A stretch of 42,736 nucleotides of DNA from Muribaculaceae bacterium (GCA_017436845.1 JAFSCJ010000001.1:1-42736); one strand, 5' to 3'; numbered from the stretch's first letter, positions 1 to 8,314 are shown. The notes: generated by a model not told the origin, from the letters alone. Translations and numbers: made by a program.

Positions 1-636
1 GTGAAATTGAGCAAATGGGTTTCTCGGCATCAATCCGTTGTAGTGGGCACGCATAACAACACCCTTGAGCCACATACAATTTGCCCAGATACTGCCATTC
101 TGCAAACCTCTGTCTGTTGCGAGGAATACCGCAAACTCCTTGATAAAGTCGGGAGTCAGCTCAATCATAGACATATCGTTACGCTTGTAATTCGCCTTGA
201 TGAATGCTGCAACATGGTTTCTCGCCCGTACTCTTGACATATAGGTGGCCATCACACGGTCTGTGCCTACACGCTTCTTGAATGTGGCATTATCCTTATC
301 AAATGCTCCGAGCAGTGTTTCATACTCTGTTCCGATGCCTTGATAGGCATTGCGTACCATTTCGGCAGTTACATAGGCTTCTCTATCCGACAGGCGTTGA
401 TAGTGCTTGATGATTTGAGCCTTGATGTTATCCAAAGCAAGATTGATTTCTCTCGCTTCCTTGCTCTTGCCTTTGGCTCGATTACCTTTCACATCCCAAA
501 GTTCTTTCGGAATGGTACGCTTACAACTGAATTGGGCTACTGAGCCGTTGATTGTCACTCGTCCCATAATGGGAACAATACCGTTTTTCTCCTTGCTTGC
601 GTTCACGTAGAACAGCACCTTAAATGTACTTCGCAT
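1..636 (-). CDS. Tyrosine-type site-specific integrase, N-terminal part (cut by window edge)
   Basis: The reading frame is open from an ATG at 636 down to the left edge (212 residues, no stop), so the catalytic domain lies outside the window. It begins MRSTFKVLFYVN, the arm-binding beta-sheet domain of Bacteroidetes tyrosine recombinases. A helical SAM-like core-binding domain follows from about residue 105, where one reads TFKKRVGTDRVMATYMSRV and then LTPDFIKEFAVFL. The catalytic R-H-R-Y residues are not visible here. The gene reads leftwards, so its mobile element should extend to the left, with one end near 640-2400. A possible -7 box (TAATTTTG) lies just upstream on the minus strand. Identity as an integrase is from family resemblance; the specific family is not fixed. 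Confidence 0.85.
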   Translation of the reverse strand, partial: MRSTFKVLFYVNASKEKNGIVPIMGRVTINGSVAQFSCKRTIPKELWDVKGNRAKGKSKEAREINLALDNIKAQIIKHYQRLSDREAYVTAEMVRNAYQGIGTEYETLLGAFDKDNATFKKRVGTDRVMATYMSRVRARNHVAAFIKANYKRNDMSMIELTPDFIKEFAVFLATDRGLQNGSIWANCMWLKGVVMRAHYNGLMPRNPFAQFH

Positions 637-924
637 AATCCAATCTTTTTTGGTTACAAAATTATGTATCAGCGAGTTATACATTACTACGCAAACTAAT
701 GCAGAACGATGAAACGTGACGACACAAAGAAAAATCTCACTCATTTTGGGTAACGATTAGGCAACCGTTCTATTTCATTACCTTGCGTTTCTTTGCTAAA
801 TTGCCATTTCCCGTATTTCCGAGGTTTTCAGCGTAATGCGTTTATTATCAGTGCAAGATGTACTATTATTCCGATTTCAGTTGATTATTCCAGCGTTTTT
901 GGGTAACTTTTGCTACTTTTGCAT
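637..924. other. Intergenic region between integrase and Schlafen-like gene
   Basis: No gene is visible. The stretch holds the divergent promoters and an 11-bp direct repeat TTTTGGGTAAC at 744-754 and 897-907, the second copy just before the -7 box of the next gene. Regions like this beside an integrase start often carry arm-type integrase sites; that role is inference. Confidence 0.4.
896..921 (+). promoter_or_regulatory. Promoter of the Schlafen-like gene
   Basis: The -7 box TACTTTTG lies at 914-921 and fits the Bacteroidetes TAnnTTTG consensus. The -33 element is poorly defined (TTTTTGG around 896-902 is too close). Transcription should start near 928, which favours an ATG at 952 over the earlier ones. 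Confidence 0.5.
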
Positions 925-951
925 ATGAATAATATAAATATGGTTGAACAT

Positions 952-2381
952 ATGACTAAAGAAGAACTTAAAGAAAGAATAGCGGATTTGGAATGGGAGG
1001 ACTTTGAGGCAAAGACTGCTAAAAGTGAATTGCCCAAGGATATTTGGGAAAGTGTCAGTTCTTTCTCCAATTGCTATGGTGGTTGGATAGTTCTTGGTGT
1101 GAAGCAAGAGGGTAAAACGTTCTCCATTCAGGGTGTGGATAATATCGAAAAATTGGAGCAAGATTTCTTCAGCACATTAAGGTCGCAGAAATTCAATGCA
1201 CAATTGATTGCTCAGCCAAAGAGATATATTATTGATGATAAGAAGATTTTAGCATTCTATATACCTGCATCAAAAATTAAACCCATCTATTACAATGTAC
1301 CTTCAAATACATATATACGAATGGGAAGCGGTGACCAGCGGGCAACGGAAGCGGAAATTAACGCAATGTTCCGAGACCAATCATTTGGAATAAAGACAGA
1401 ACAGTTTATTCCTACAAGCAATTTTGATATGGTCAACAGTGCTTCATTGCAGTCAATAGAAGCTATGTAAAAGTATATAATCCAGATAGAGCATATCCCG
1501 AATTGGATGATGCTTCGTTCTGCAACAAAATTAAATTCTTAAACGATAATGGCGAAATTTCCTATTCGTGTCTCTTGATGTTTGGCAAAGGAGAGTATGT
1601 CCAGCAATTTGTACCAACTTTTGCATTAAGCTACCTTGAGATACCTGGCATAGATGTCGCCAGTGCCAAGCAGCGTTATACCTATAAATTACCTGAACAG
1701 GACAATATTTGGGAATCATATTTAATCATTATGAGACGACTGCAGACCGTTGTGAATGTGCCTTTTGGTAAGATAAATCACCTTGGCGTTGCAGAACACG
1801 ATACATCAATGTCTGATATTGTCAGAGAGGCTCTTGTGAATTTCTGCCAGCATGCCGATTTCTTTAGCTCTCTCAGATCTTCTATACATGTATTCTTGAA
1901 TCGCATAGAGTTCCTAAACGCAGGAAGTTTTCCAGTAGCATTAAACAAGATGGTTGGTAAGTTCTTCTCTATGGCAAGAAACCCAGGTATCTCAAAAATG
2001 TTCCGTTGGGCTGATTTGTGTGAGAACGAAGGTTTCGGTATGGATGAATTGCTATCGTGGCAAAAGATTACCAACTCCAAGGTTGAAATTGAAAGTGAAA
2101 GAGAATTTTCGAGAGTAATATTGTATCTCCCTGAAAATGGCGCGAATCTTGGCGCGAATGAGGTCCAGACCGCACAGGATGGCGCGAATCTTGGCGCGAA
2201 CAAGCAACGCATATTGCATGCAATTCAGATTGACAATACACTATCAGTCCTTAAACTTCAAGTTCTAACCGATATTCCCCTACGAACCTTACAGCGAGAA
2301 ATAAATGAACTGATAGAACTAGGGGCACTCGAAAAAGGAGGAACAAGAAAAAATATTATTTGGACTATAAAGAATATGTAA
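952..2381 (+). pseudogene. Schlafen/AlbA_2-family ATP-binding protein, frameshifted
   Basis: Two adjacent frames encode one protein of about 475 residues. The first (to the stop at 1470) starts MTKEELKERIADLEWEDFEAK and carries the AlbA_2 (Schlafen) fold ending in TYIRMGSGDQRATEAEI. The second continues as SYVKVYNPDRAYPELDDASF and contains the HATPase_c_4-like region (REALVNFCQHADF, NEGFGMDELLSW) and a winged helix at the C-terminus (LSVLKLQVLTDIPLRTLQREI). The break falls around 1440-1460 and is equivalent to a single-base loss. No slippery heptamer is seen there, so programmed frameshifting is unlikely. A linker repeat (GANLGAN twice) precedes the winged helix. It is probably cargo of the adjacent integrated element. 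The alternative is a sequencing error in an intact gene. Confidence 0.8.
2139..2200 (+). repeat. In-frame direct repeat encoding GANLGAN linker
   Basis: The 20-mer GGCGCGAATCTTGGCGCGAA occurs at 2139-2158 and again at 2181-2200, a 42-bp (14-residue) period. It is itself a doubled GGCGCGAA. It encodes a flexible linker between the ATPase-like part and the C-terminal winged helix. Confidence 0.85.
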
Positions 2382-2545
2382 AAGTAACAATACAGAAATT
2401 TCGGGAGGATATTAGTATAGATGCAACTGAGGTGGAAGAGGTTGGACGATATGATACCAATGGACGATTGTTGAGCAAGCCTGCTCATGGCGTCAATATT
2501 ATCAAGATGAGCGATGGCACTACTCGCAAAGAGTGGGTAAAATAA
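2382..2545 (+). pseudogene. 3' remnant of a secreted-protein gene (C-terminal sorting-type tail)
   Basis: After the Schlafen stop, another frame reads EVEEVGRYDTNGRLLSKP, then GVNIIKMSDGTTRKEWVK and a stop. This is the pattern of the short C-terminal tail found on many secreted Bacteroidales proteins: a YD.NGR turn, a Gly-Val/Ile-Asn-Ile-Ile strand, SDGTT(V)RK and a terminal VK. Only about 50 residues remain and there is no start of its own; the frame runs into the end of the Schlafen gene. It is followed at once by a strong terminator, as expected for a genuine gene end. I infer that the integrated DNA to the left cut off the rest of the gene. The exact junction is unknown. Confidence 0.55.
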
Positions 2546-2581
2546 TAAGTAACGTTCCAAATAAAAGAATAATAACAACCA

Positions 2582-2617
2582 AAATAGCGAGAGGCTTTTA
2601 TTAGTCTCTCGCTATTT
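2582..2617. terminator. Bidirectional terminator between the secreted-protein remnant and ahpF
   Basis: A perfect 12-bp stem, AAATAGCGAGAG (2582-2593) with CTCTCGCTATTT (2606-2617), has a T-rich flank on both strands. It serves the + strand remnant and the minus-strand ahpCF operon. Confidence 0.85.
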
Positions 2618-2673
2618 GTTTATATCTGAGTTCAGTATGCTTTATCTCTTAGCATTATCACGCTTCCATCTTG

Positions 2674-4227
2674 TTAGTTGCGGAGGCGGTCGTCAAAGGC
2701 TGAGAGAGCGGCTTTGGCACCTTCGCCCATGGCGATGACGATTTGCTTATAAGGTACGGTCGATACATCGCCGGTGGCATATACTCCGGGGAGTGATGTA
2801 CGACAATGCTCGTCAATCTTGATTTCACCTATTGCCGATGTCTGCAACTCTTCGCTAAACGGACGGCTATTGGCAGTCAACCCTATTTGGACAAATACGC
2901 CATCAAGCTCAACCACGCGTTCATTTCCTGTTGTGCGGTCTTTGACTTTAAGGCCTGTAACCTTTGAACCATTGCCAAGGACTTCGGTCGTTTGTGAAGA
3001 TGTGAATATCTCAACGTTGTTAAGAGAGCGTGCTTTTTCTTGCAATACATTGTCAGCTCTTAGCGAGTCAGCAAATTCAAGTACTGTTACATGTCGGCAA
3101 ATGCCTGCAAGATCGATTGCTGCCTCGATGCCAGAGTTGCCACCGCCAATAACTGCTACATCTTTACCGGCATAGAATGGGCCATCGCAATGAGGACAAA
3201 ACGCAACTCCGCGACCAATATATTCCTTCTCTCCAAGCACATTAAGGCGTCGCCAACTTGCTCCGGTGGCGATGATTACTGCTGGTGCGTGGAACTCTTC
3301 ACATGCATTTGTAATGACAACTTTTTGAGCACCTGACAGTTGCGATGAAACTACTTTGCGGTTTTCAAAAATGTCGATGGGGTACTGGTTGAGGTGAGCC
3401 ATTAAGTCGTTAGCCAACTGTGTTCCGGTGGTGTGAGGTACTGAGATGAGGTTTTCAATTCCTGTGGTTTCCTTCACCTGACCGCCAATGCGTTCAGCTA
3501 CAACTGCCACCTTCAAACCCTTGCGAGCCGAGTAGATTGCCGATGATGCTCCGGCTGGACCTCCGCCCACGACGATAACATCATAGTCTTTTACCACTAC
3601 TTCAATGTCATTTTGAGGGTTGGAGCCAAACATATCTTCAAGCTCTTGTAAAAGTTCGCCAAGAGAGCCTCGCCCAACGTGTAGCAGTTTGCCGTTGGCA
3701 TAAACCGTAGGTACAGCCTGGATATTGCGCTCGGTTACCTCATTTTGGAACAACGCCCCATCAATCATTTCATGGTTGATGCAAGTATTGAACAGTGCCA
3801 TGATGTTGAGCGACTGAACGATGTCAGGGCAGTTGGTACAGGTGAGAGACACATAGGTCTGCAAGTGTATCTCACCTGCCAATGCTTGAATTCGGCGTAT
3901 GATAGATTGATCGGGAAGATTTTTTCCTTTGCCGTCGGCATTCAATATTGCAAGCAGTAATGATGTAAATTCATGACCATTAGGTATTCCTCTAAATTTT
4001 ATTCCTGTATTTATGTCATTTTGCTCGATGCTAAACTCGAGAGAATTGTGTGTGCTTTCAGTAGTTTTTACAGAAAATTTATCGGAACAACTTGCGAAAT
4101 CATTGACAAATTCGATTAGCTGTGTTGCTTCTGCTCGATTGGGGAAATATGTTATCGAAAATGTATAGTTATTCTCTAAATTACTGAAAATACCCTTTAC
4201 CTGCTCTATGATATTGATGTCTAACAT
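2674..4227 (-). CDS. ahpF: Alkyl hydroperoxide reductase subunit F (AhpF)
   Basis: AhpF is the flavoprotein disulfide reductase that passes NAD(P)H electrons to AhpC. At 517 residues it has the usual length. The N-terminal tandem thioredoxin-like domain has the redox pair in SLTCTNCPDIV (about residues 129-132). The thioredoxin-reductase-like part has the FAD-binding VVGGGPAGASSAIYSARKG, the catalytic FCPHCDG, and the pyridine-nucleotide site VAVIGGGNSGIEAA. It ends in GVYATGDVSTVPYKQ, the second FAD motif. It lies 28 bp downstream of ahpC on the same strand, so the two form one operon, probably controlled by OxyR, whose gene is next upstream. Confidence 0.96.
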   Translation of the reverse strand: MLDINIIEQVKGIFSNLENNYTFSITYFPNRAEATQLIEFVNDFASCSDKFSVKTTESTHNSLEFSIEQNDINTGIKFRGIPNGHEFTSLLLAILNADGKGKNLPDQSIIRRIQALAGEIHLQTYVSLTCTNCPDIVQSLNIMALFNTCINHEMIDGALFQNEVTERNIQAVPTVYANGKLLHVGRGSLGELLQELEDMFGSNPQNDIEVVVKDYDVIVVGGGPAGASSAIYSARKGLKVAVVAERIGGQVKETTGIENLISVPHTTGTQLANDLMAHLNQYPIDIFENRKVVSSQLSGAQKVVITNACEEFHAPAVIIATGASWRRLNVLGEKEYIGRGVAFCPHCDGPFYAGKDVAVIGGGNSGIEAAIDLAGICRHVTVLEFADSLRADNVLQEKARSLNNVEIFTSSQTTEVLGNGSKVTGLKVKDRTTGNERVVELDGVFVQIGLTANSRPFSEELQTSAIGEIKIDEHCRTSLPGVYATGDVSTVPYKQIVIAMGEGAKAALSAFDDRLRN

Positions 4228-4255
4228 ACGCCGAATAGTGTTTTTTTTGTTGAAA

Positions 4256-4822
4256 TTAGATTTTACCTACAAGGTCGATGCTTGGTTTGAGCGTTTCTGC
4301 TCCTTGTTTCCACTTAGCAGGGCATACTTCTCCTTTGTGAGTAGCTACAAATTGAGCAGCTTCTACCTTTCGCAATAGTTCGTCGGCGTTGCGACCGATG
4401 TTGTTGTCGTGGATTTCGGCAATCTTGATGAGCCCTTCAGGGTTTACGACAAATGTACCGCGATAGGCCATGCCGTCCTCTTCAATCATCACTCCAAATG
4501 CGCGACTCAAAGCGCCTGTTGGGTCAGCTAGCATAGGGTAGTTGATTTTTTTGATGCTGTCAGAAGTGTCGTGCCATGCTTTGTGTACGAAGTGAGAGTC
4601 AGTGCTCACAGAGTAAACCTCTACGCCCATAGCTTGAAGTTTCTCATATTTCTCTGCCACGTCAACGAGTTCAGTGGGGCACACAAATGTGAAGTCGGCA
4701 GGGTAGAAAAAGAAGATTGCCCATTTGCCTTTTACATCTTCATGAGTTACAGTCTTGAATTGACCGTTATGAAATGCTTGAACTTTAAATTCAGGTAACT
4801 GAGAATTGATAATTGGTGTCAT
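4256..4822 (-). CDS. ahpC: Peroxiredoxin AhpC
   Basis: AhpC is a typical two-Cys peroxiredoxin that reduces H2O2 and organic peroxides in the cytosol. The peroxidatic cysteine C48 is in FTFVCPTEL and the resolving cysteine is in GEVCPAKW near the C-terminus. The 188-residue length is standard for the family. It is the first gene of the ahpCF operon. A -7 box TACATTTG on the minus strand (4867-4874) gives a leader of about 40 nt. Confidence 0.97.
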   Translation of the reverse strand: MTPIINSQLPEFKVQAFHNGQFKTVTHEDVKGKWAIFFFYPADFTFVCPTELVDVAEKYEKLQAMGVEVYSVSTDSHFVHKAWHDTSDSIKKINYPMLADPTGALSRAFGVMIEEDGMAYRGTFVVNPEGLIKIAEIHDNNIGRNADELLRKVEAAQFVATHKGEVCPAKWKQGAETLKPSIDLVGKI

Positions 4823-4866
4823 AATCCTTATATGTTTTAAAAGTTAGAAATTTTGTTTTGTCACTG

Positions 4867-4900
4867 CAAATGTATAGCAGTTGACGATATTAATAACAAA
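4867..4900 (-). promoter_or_regulatory. ahpCF promoter
   Basis: On the minus strand, TTTG (4897-4900) is followed after 22 nt by TACATTTG (4867-4874). This matches the Bacteroidetes sigma consensus with slightly long spacing. Transcription should start near 4860. Confidence 0.65.
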
Positions 4901-4939
4901 ATTTCCAATTGAAAGGATTTATGACATGATAGATGATGT

Positions 4940-5866
4940 CTATATCGCTATCTGAGTTGCTCGTAATGAGAGCATTTCGCGTGGAACTGATGATTTTATT
5001 TCGGCTGCGATGCCATCGATTAATGTTTGGCGAATGTAGTTTTTGTTTGTCAGCATGATGATGTGTCGTGTGGGTTTTGGTATCGCAAATTCGCGTGCAA
5101 GTTCCTTTTGGCAGTCGCTCAATTGCAGTACTGCAAGTTCGGGGATAAAAGTAACACCTTTGCCACTCTCTACCATGCGCATGAATGTTTCAAGACTTCC
5201 AAGATTATATGCCAATTGGCTCGCTTGTGCCGATTTGAATTGGCAAAATCTTACCATTTGATCTCTGAAGCAATGCCCTTCATCAAGAAGCCACAACTGC
5301 TCGTTGGCAAGATCGGCAGTGCGCACAACATTGTTTTTCATTAATTCACTCTCGCGAGAAACATAGGCATAGAATTGCTCATAGAATAACCCTATGGATT
5401 TATATTCCTCAAAACCATCAAGATTAGCCAAGATGCCGGCATCGATATCACCAGTCAACAATGCTTGTTTAATCTCACTCGTCTTCATCTCTGACATGCG
5501 CAAGTCGAGCTGAGGATATTTCTTCATCAACTGTGGCACAAATCGTGGCAACAGATAAGGCGCAATTGTGGGTAGAATTCCCAGGCGGAACACTCCGCTG
5601 AAAGAGTTCTTCTCCTCGGCGATAAGATTTTTTATGTGATTAGCTTGAACCAACACCTCATGAGCTTGTTTTATTATCAGAGTACCGACAGGAGTGGGAC
5701 GCACAGGTTGCTGAGTGCGGTCAAAAATGCGAGTGTCAAGCTCCTCCTCGAGTTTTTGAATCATGGCACTCAATGTGGGTTGAGTTACTCGGCAATGCTC
5801 AGCAGCCTTTGTAAAACTCTTCAATCGGTCAACTGCTATAATGTATTCAAATTGTTGTAAAGTCAT
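4940..5866 (-). CDS. oxyR: OxyR-type LysR family redox regulator
   Basis: This 308-residue LysR protein has an N-terminal winged HTH (LKSFTKAAEHCRVTQPTLSAMI) and a C-terminal sensor domain. The sensor contains HCFRDQMVRFC, with two cysteines nine positions apart as in the E. coli OxyR C199/C208 switch. That pair distinguishes OxyR from other LysR proteins. It lies between ahpCF, which reads the same way, and divergent dps, both classical OxyR targets. The conserved cysteines and this context make the call firm; direct regulation of these neighbours is inference. Confidence 0.94.
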   Translation of the reverse strand: MTLQQFEYIIAVDRLKSFTKAAEHCRVTQPTLSAMIQKLEEELDTRIFDRTQQPVRPTPVGTLIIKQAHEVLVQANHIKNLIAEEKNSFSGVFRLGILPTIAPYLLPRFVPQLMKKYPQLDLRMSEMKTSEIKQALLTGDIDAGILANLDGFEEYKSIGLFYEQFYAYVSRESELMKNNVVRTADLANEQLWLLDEGHCFRDQMVRFCQFKSAQASQLAYNLGSLETFMRMVESGKGVTFIPELAVLQLSDCQKELAREFAIPKPTRHIIMLTNKNYIRQTLIDGIAAEIKSSVPREMLSLRATQIAI

Positions 5867-5903
5867 TATGAAAAATAAATCAGAGGTGAGTTATAAGTTT
5901 TAT

Positions 5904-5917
5904 CTATGCAAAGATAG
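5904..5917. promoter_or_regulatory. Possible OxyR operator overlapping the oxyR -7 box
   Basis: CTATGCAAAGATAG is an inverted CTAT-N6-ATAG pair in the oxyR-dps intergenic region. It resembles the central part of the OxyR ATAG/CTAT tetranucleotide array. It overlaps the oxyR -7 box (TATCTTTG on the minus strand, 5909-5916), which would suit autorepression. Confidence 0.35.
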
Positions 5918-5927
5918 AAATTTTCAG

Positions 5928-5959
5928 TTTGACAAGCACTTATTTCGCCATTAACTTTG
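5928..5959 (+). promoter_or_regulatory. dps promoter
   Basis: TTTG at 5928-5931, a 20-nt spacer and TAACTTTG at 5952-5959 form a near-ideal Bacteroidetes promoter. The start would be near 5966, about 50 nt before the dps ATG. Confidence 0.8.
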
Positions 5960-6017
5960 CATCAAAAACAAAAAGAATCGAAAAATTATTAACTCTCTAA
6001 CTCAATAAAATTAAATT

Positions 6018-6503
6018 ATGAAAACTTTAGATTTCCTTCATTTAGACGAAAAGAACGTTTCTAACGTAGTCAGTGCATTGCAACAACTGCTAGCTGATTT
6101 TCAAGTTCATTATACTAATCTTCGCGATTTCCATTGGAACGTGAAAGGACATGGATTTTTCGTGCTACACGAAAAATTTGAAAGCCTCTATGATGATGTA
6201 GCGGCTAAGGTAGATGAGATTGCTGAACGCATCCTCATGCTTGGCGGAACTCCTGAAAATCGCTTCAGCGAATATCTCAAGGTCGCAAAAGTGAAAGAAA
6301 CCCATGGCGTGAAATGCGGACATGAAGCGGTGGAACATGTGCTCGATGCCTATAAATATCTCATCGGTCAAGAACGCCGATTGCTCGCTCTTGCATCAGA
6401 AGCAGGCGACGATGTAACAGCCGACTTGATGACCGGATATATCGCTGAACAAGAGAAAATGGTGTGGATGCTTGTTGCTTATAGCACACAAAATTGCCAC
6501 TAA
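6018..6503 (+). CDS. dps: Dps family DNA-binding ferritin-like protein
   Basis: Dps forms a 12-subunit shell that oxidises iron with H2O2 and protects DNA. The 161-residue protein carries the family's inter-subunit ferroxidase signature: H39 in FHWNVKG, then H51 and E55 in LHEKFESLYDD. It has its own strong promoter, divergent from oxyR. A short downstream reading frame (6540-6632) precedes the terminator, so the transcript may be bicistronic. Confidence 0.95.
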   Translation: MKTLDFLHLDEKNVSNVVSALQQLLADFQVHYTNLRDFHWNVKGHGFFVLHEKFESLYDDVAAKVDEIAERILMLGGTPENRFSEYLKVAKVKETHGVKCGHEAVEHVLDAYKYLIGQERRLLALASEAGDDVTADLMTGYIAEQEKMVWMLVAYSTQNCH

Positions 6504-6539
6504 TAAAATGAATTATTAACCACGATAAAAATAAGAGTT

Positions 6540-6632
6540 ATGGAAAAGAAAGTTGAAAACCAAGAAGTAAAAGAACCTAAACCTCGTCGTTGTTGCTGTG
6601 GAAAGCGCACAAAGAAAGATGATAAAAAGTAA
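6540..6632 (+). CDS. Possible 30-residue Cys/Lys-rich small protein
   Basis: An ATG 36 bp after the dps stop opens a 30-codon frame ending KKDDKK. It is highly charged and has a CCCGKR cluster in the middle (PKPRRCCCGKRTKK). A strong terminator starts 19 bp after its stop, so it sits inside the dps transcript. Three adjacent cysteines in a basic peptide could bind metal, but no function is known to me. It could also be an untranslated spacer. Confidence 0.45.
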   Translation: MEKKVENQEVKEPKPRRCCCGKRTKKDDKK

Positions 6633-6651
6633 GTAGCTATTGTGTAAAGCG

Positions 6652-6690
6652 AGAGGTGCTTCCGATGATGAGCCGGAAGCACCTCTTTTT
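6652..6690 (+). terminator. Terminator of the dps transcript
   Basis: A 13-bp perfect stem, AGAGGTGCTTCCG (6652-6664) with CGGAAGCACCTCT (6674-6686), is followed by TTTT. Confidence 0.9.
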
Positions 6691-6722
6691 ATTTGTAATT
6701 TAAGATAGTGGAAATGTTTATT

Positions 6723-8072
6723 TTAACGGATTATAAAATTATTTGGATTGCTTGGTTTTAGAAACATAGCATAATAAATAGGCATATAAATTATTTTGCC
6801 GATACGTTCAACATTGCCATCATTTGATAACAAAATAGCTTTCTTGATATTATAATCTTTGTTTTCAACAAATTTATCTAATGCTCTGTGCCGTTTGAAA
6901 TCTTTACCTGATTTAACTTCAATAGGTAATGTGCTAAGAGAATCGTAATCATCTACAAGAAAATCAACCTCTCCTTTTGTTTTATTATCGTAATATCTCA
7001 AAGTATATCCATGAGAATTAAGCTCCTGTGCAATTACAGTTTCATAAACGGCACCAAGATTTATACTATTATCCGTGCTAAGTATCGCATTTATATTATA
7101 ACGATATAGTATATTTGTTAGAAGTCCAACATCATTCAAATATAGTTTGATTAATGTTTTTTGCTCTGATTCTTTTAGTGGGAACTTCGGATTAGAAACA
7201 GCAAGAACTTCTAATGAGATTCCAGAACTAATCAGATATTCCAATTCTTCTTCATAATCAGCACTTCGTTTTCCTTTCTTATTTTCTATTTCATTATAGT
7301 AAAGACGCTTTTTCTTGTTTTCCATATTTGATGGAATCATTTCATAGATTCGCTTGATTTTTAGAGAATTTTCTTCCCCGTATTGTGACGCATCGCCTTT
7401 GTATAATTCATAAATTTCATCATGAATAGCCCGCACAGCTACTATGTTGCTTGTTTCAATAAAAGAGTTAACAGCATCGGGTAATCCACCAATGAGAAGA
7501 TATTTCTTAAATAAATCAAGAAATTTATTGTGAAGAGCCTCGTTGATAGGTTGTTCTTTTGTAAATTGTTCTTTTACATAAGAAATTGCTTCTTCTCCAA
7601 CACCATTAGCCCACAAAAATTCTTCAAAATCAAGAGGATGCATTTTCTTCCTAAGAATACGCCCTCCAGGCTTTGAAAGAGTTTTATTTAGTGTTATACC
7701 AAGTAATGAGCCACTTGCAATATAAGTAAAACGATCTTCATCTTTTAGAAATTTAAGAAGAGTGAGTAATTCGGGATATGCTTGAATTTCATCAAGAAAG
7801 ACTAGAGTATCTGTCTTTGTCCCCATTTTATCGCCAGCATAAGTGCTTAATTTGAGATAAAAATCTGTTGTAGTTGAAGTCCCTTTAAATAGTTTGTCTC
7901 CATTTTTATCTTCCAGGAAATTAATCTCAATATAATTTTTGAAGGCCTTTTCCCCTTCATGCCTGATTATAAAGGACTTCCCAATCTGCCTTGCGCCATC
8001 AAGTAGCAATACTTTATTTGAATCTGAACGATAGTATTCTTGTATTTCTTTTTGAATTTTTCTGCGTAGCAT
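6723..8072 (-). CDS. AAA ATPase with DUF4143 C-terminal domain
   Basis: This 449-residue protein is of the widespread AAA_14/DUF4143 type. Walker A is GARQIGKSF and Walker B is TLVFLDEIQ. A sensor-like IASGSLLG follows. The C-terminal DUF4143 part has a PD-(D/E)XK-like arrangement, GEVDFLVDD then PIEVKSGKDFKRH. The biological role of the family is unresolved; members are common in accessory regions of Bacteroidetes and archaea. The gene stands alone, with a promoter embedded in a 33-bp-periodic repeat array. The AT-rich composition differs from the flanking stress genes and suggests transfer. Confidence 0.88.
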   Translation of the reverse strand: MLRRKIQKEIQEYYRSDSNKVLLLDGARQIGKSFIIRHEGEKAFKNYIEINFLEDKNGDKLFKGTSTTTDFYLKLSTYAGDKMGTKTDTLVFLDEIQAYPELLTLLKFLKDEDRFTYIASGSLLGITLNKTLSKPGGRILRKKMHPLDFEEFLWANGVGEEAISYVKEQFTKEQPINEALHNKFLDLFKKYLLIGGLPDAVNSFIETSNIVAVRAIHDEIYELYKGDASQYGEENSLKIKRIYEMIPSNMENKKKRLYYNEIENKKGKRSADYEEELEYLISSGISLEVLAVSNPKFPLKESEQKTLIKLYLNDVGLLTNILYRYNINAILSTDNSINLGAVYETVIAQELNSHGYTLRYYDNKTKGEVDFLVDDYDSLSTLPIEVKSGKDFKRHRALDKFVENKDYNIKKAILLSNDGNVERIGKIIYMPIYYAMFLKPSNPNNFIIR

Positions 8073-8073
8073 A

Positions 8074-8181
8074 ACACTTATTTGAGTTTAAATGTGATGC
8101 AAATTTACACTTATTCTACTTTTAAAGCAAATAAAAACTACACTTATTTCATTTTTTAATGCATAAAATGATACACTTATT
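8074..8181. repeat. Four ACACTTATT repeats at exact 33-bp spacing
   Basis: ACACTTATT starts at 8074, 8107, 8140 and 8173, so the period is exactly 33 bp. Read on the gene strand it is AATAAGTGT. Three of the four copies continue with TA and a T-rich stretch like a -7 box. The first copy ends two bases before the ATPase start codon and the second abuts its -7 box. The sequence between copies is not conserved. Confidence 0.9.
8100..8131 (-). promoter_or_regulatory. Promoter of the AAA/DUF4143 gene
   Basis: On the minus strand, TTTG (8128-8131), a 20-nt spacer and TAAATTTG (8100-8107) match the consensus exactly. The promoter lies inside the 33-bp repeat array, so a factor that binds the repeats would control it directly. 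Confidence 0.8.
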
Positions 8182-8202
8182 CTAATTTGGCATATTTTTT
8201 AT

Positions 8203-8289
8203 ATGCTTATAGAGGTTGAAAAGCGTCAGGTAATTATTCCTGATCCGGTAATTAAAGAATGGCTGAAACGAGAACTAAAACGATATTAG
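8203..8289 (+). CDS. Possible 28-residue peptide or gene remnant
   Basis: An ATG frame encodes MLIEVEKRQVIIPDPVIKEW and ends LKRELKRY. The composition is protein-like, with alternating hydrophobic residues. It is too short to assign and may be the fragment of a larger lost gene. A terminator hairpin follows at 8315, which is some support for a transcript. Confidence 0.25.
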   Translation: MLIEVEKRQVIIPDPVIKEWLKRELKRY

Positions 8290-8314
8290 GAGATTGAATA
8301 CCCCTCATAAACAT

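Noticed and set aside
1503..2381. Second half of the Schlafen gene as a separate gene
   Set aside because: Its frame continues upstream without a break into the expected middle of the protein, so a frameshift in one gene is the simpler reading.
8074..8181. 33-bp-spaced repeats as a CRISPR array
   Set aside because: Only nine bases are conserved, there is no full-length repeat, no Cas gene is present, and the array overlaps a promoter.
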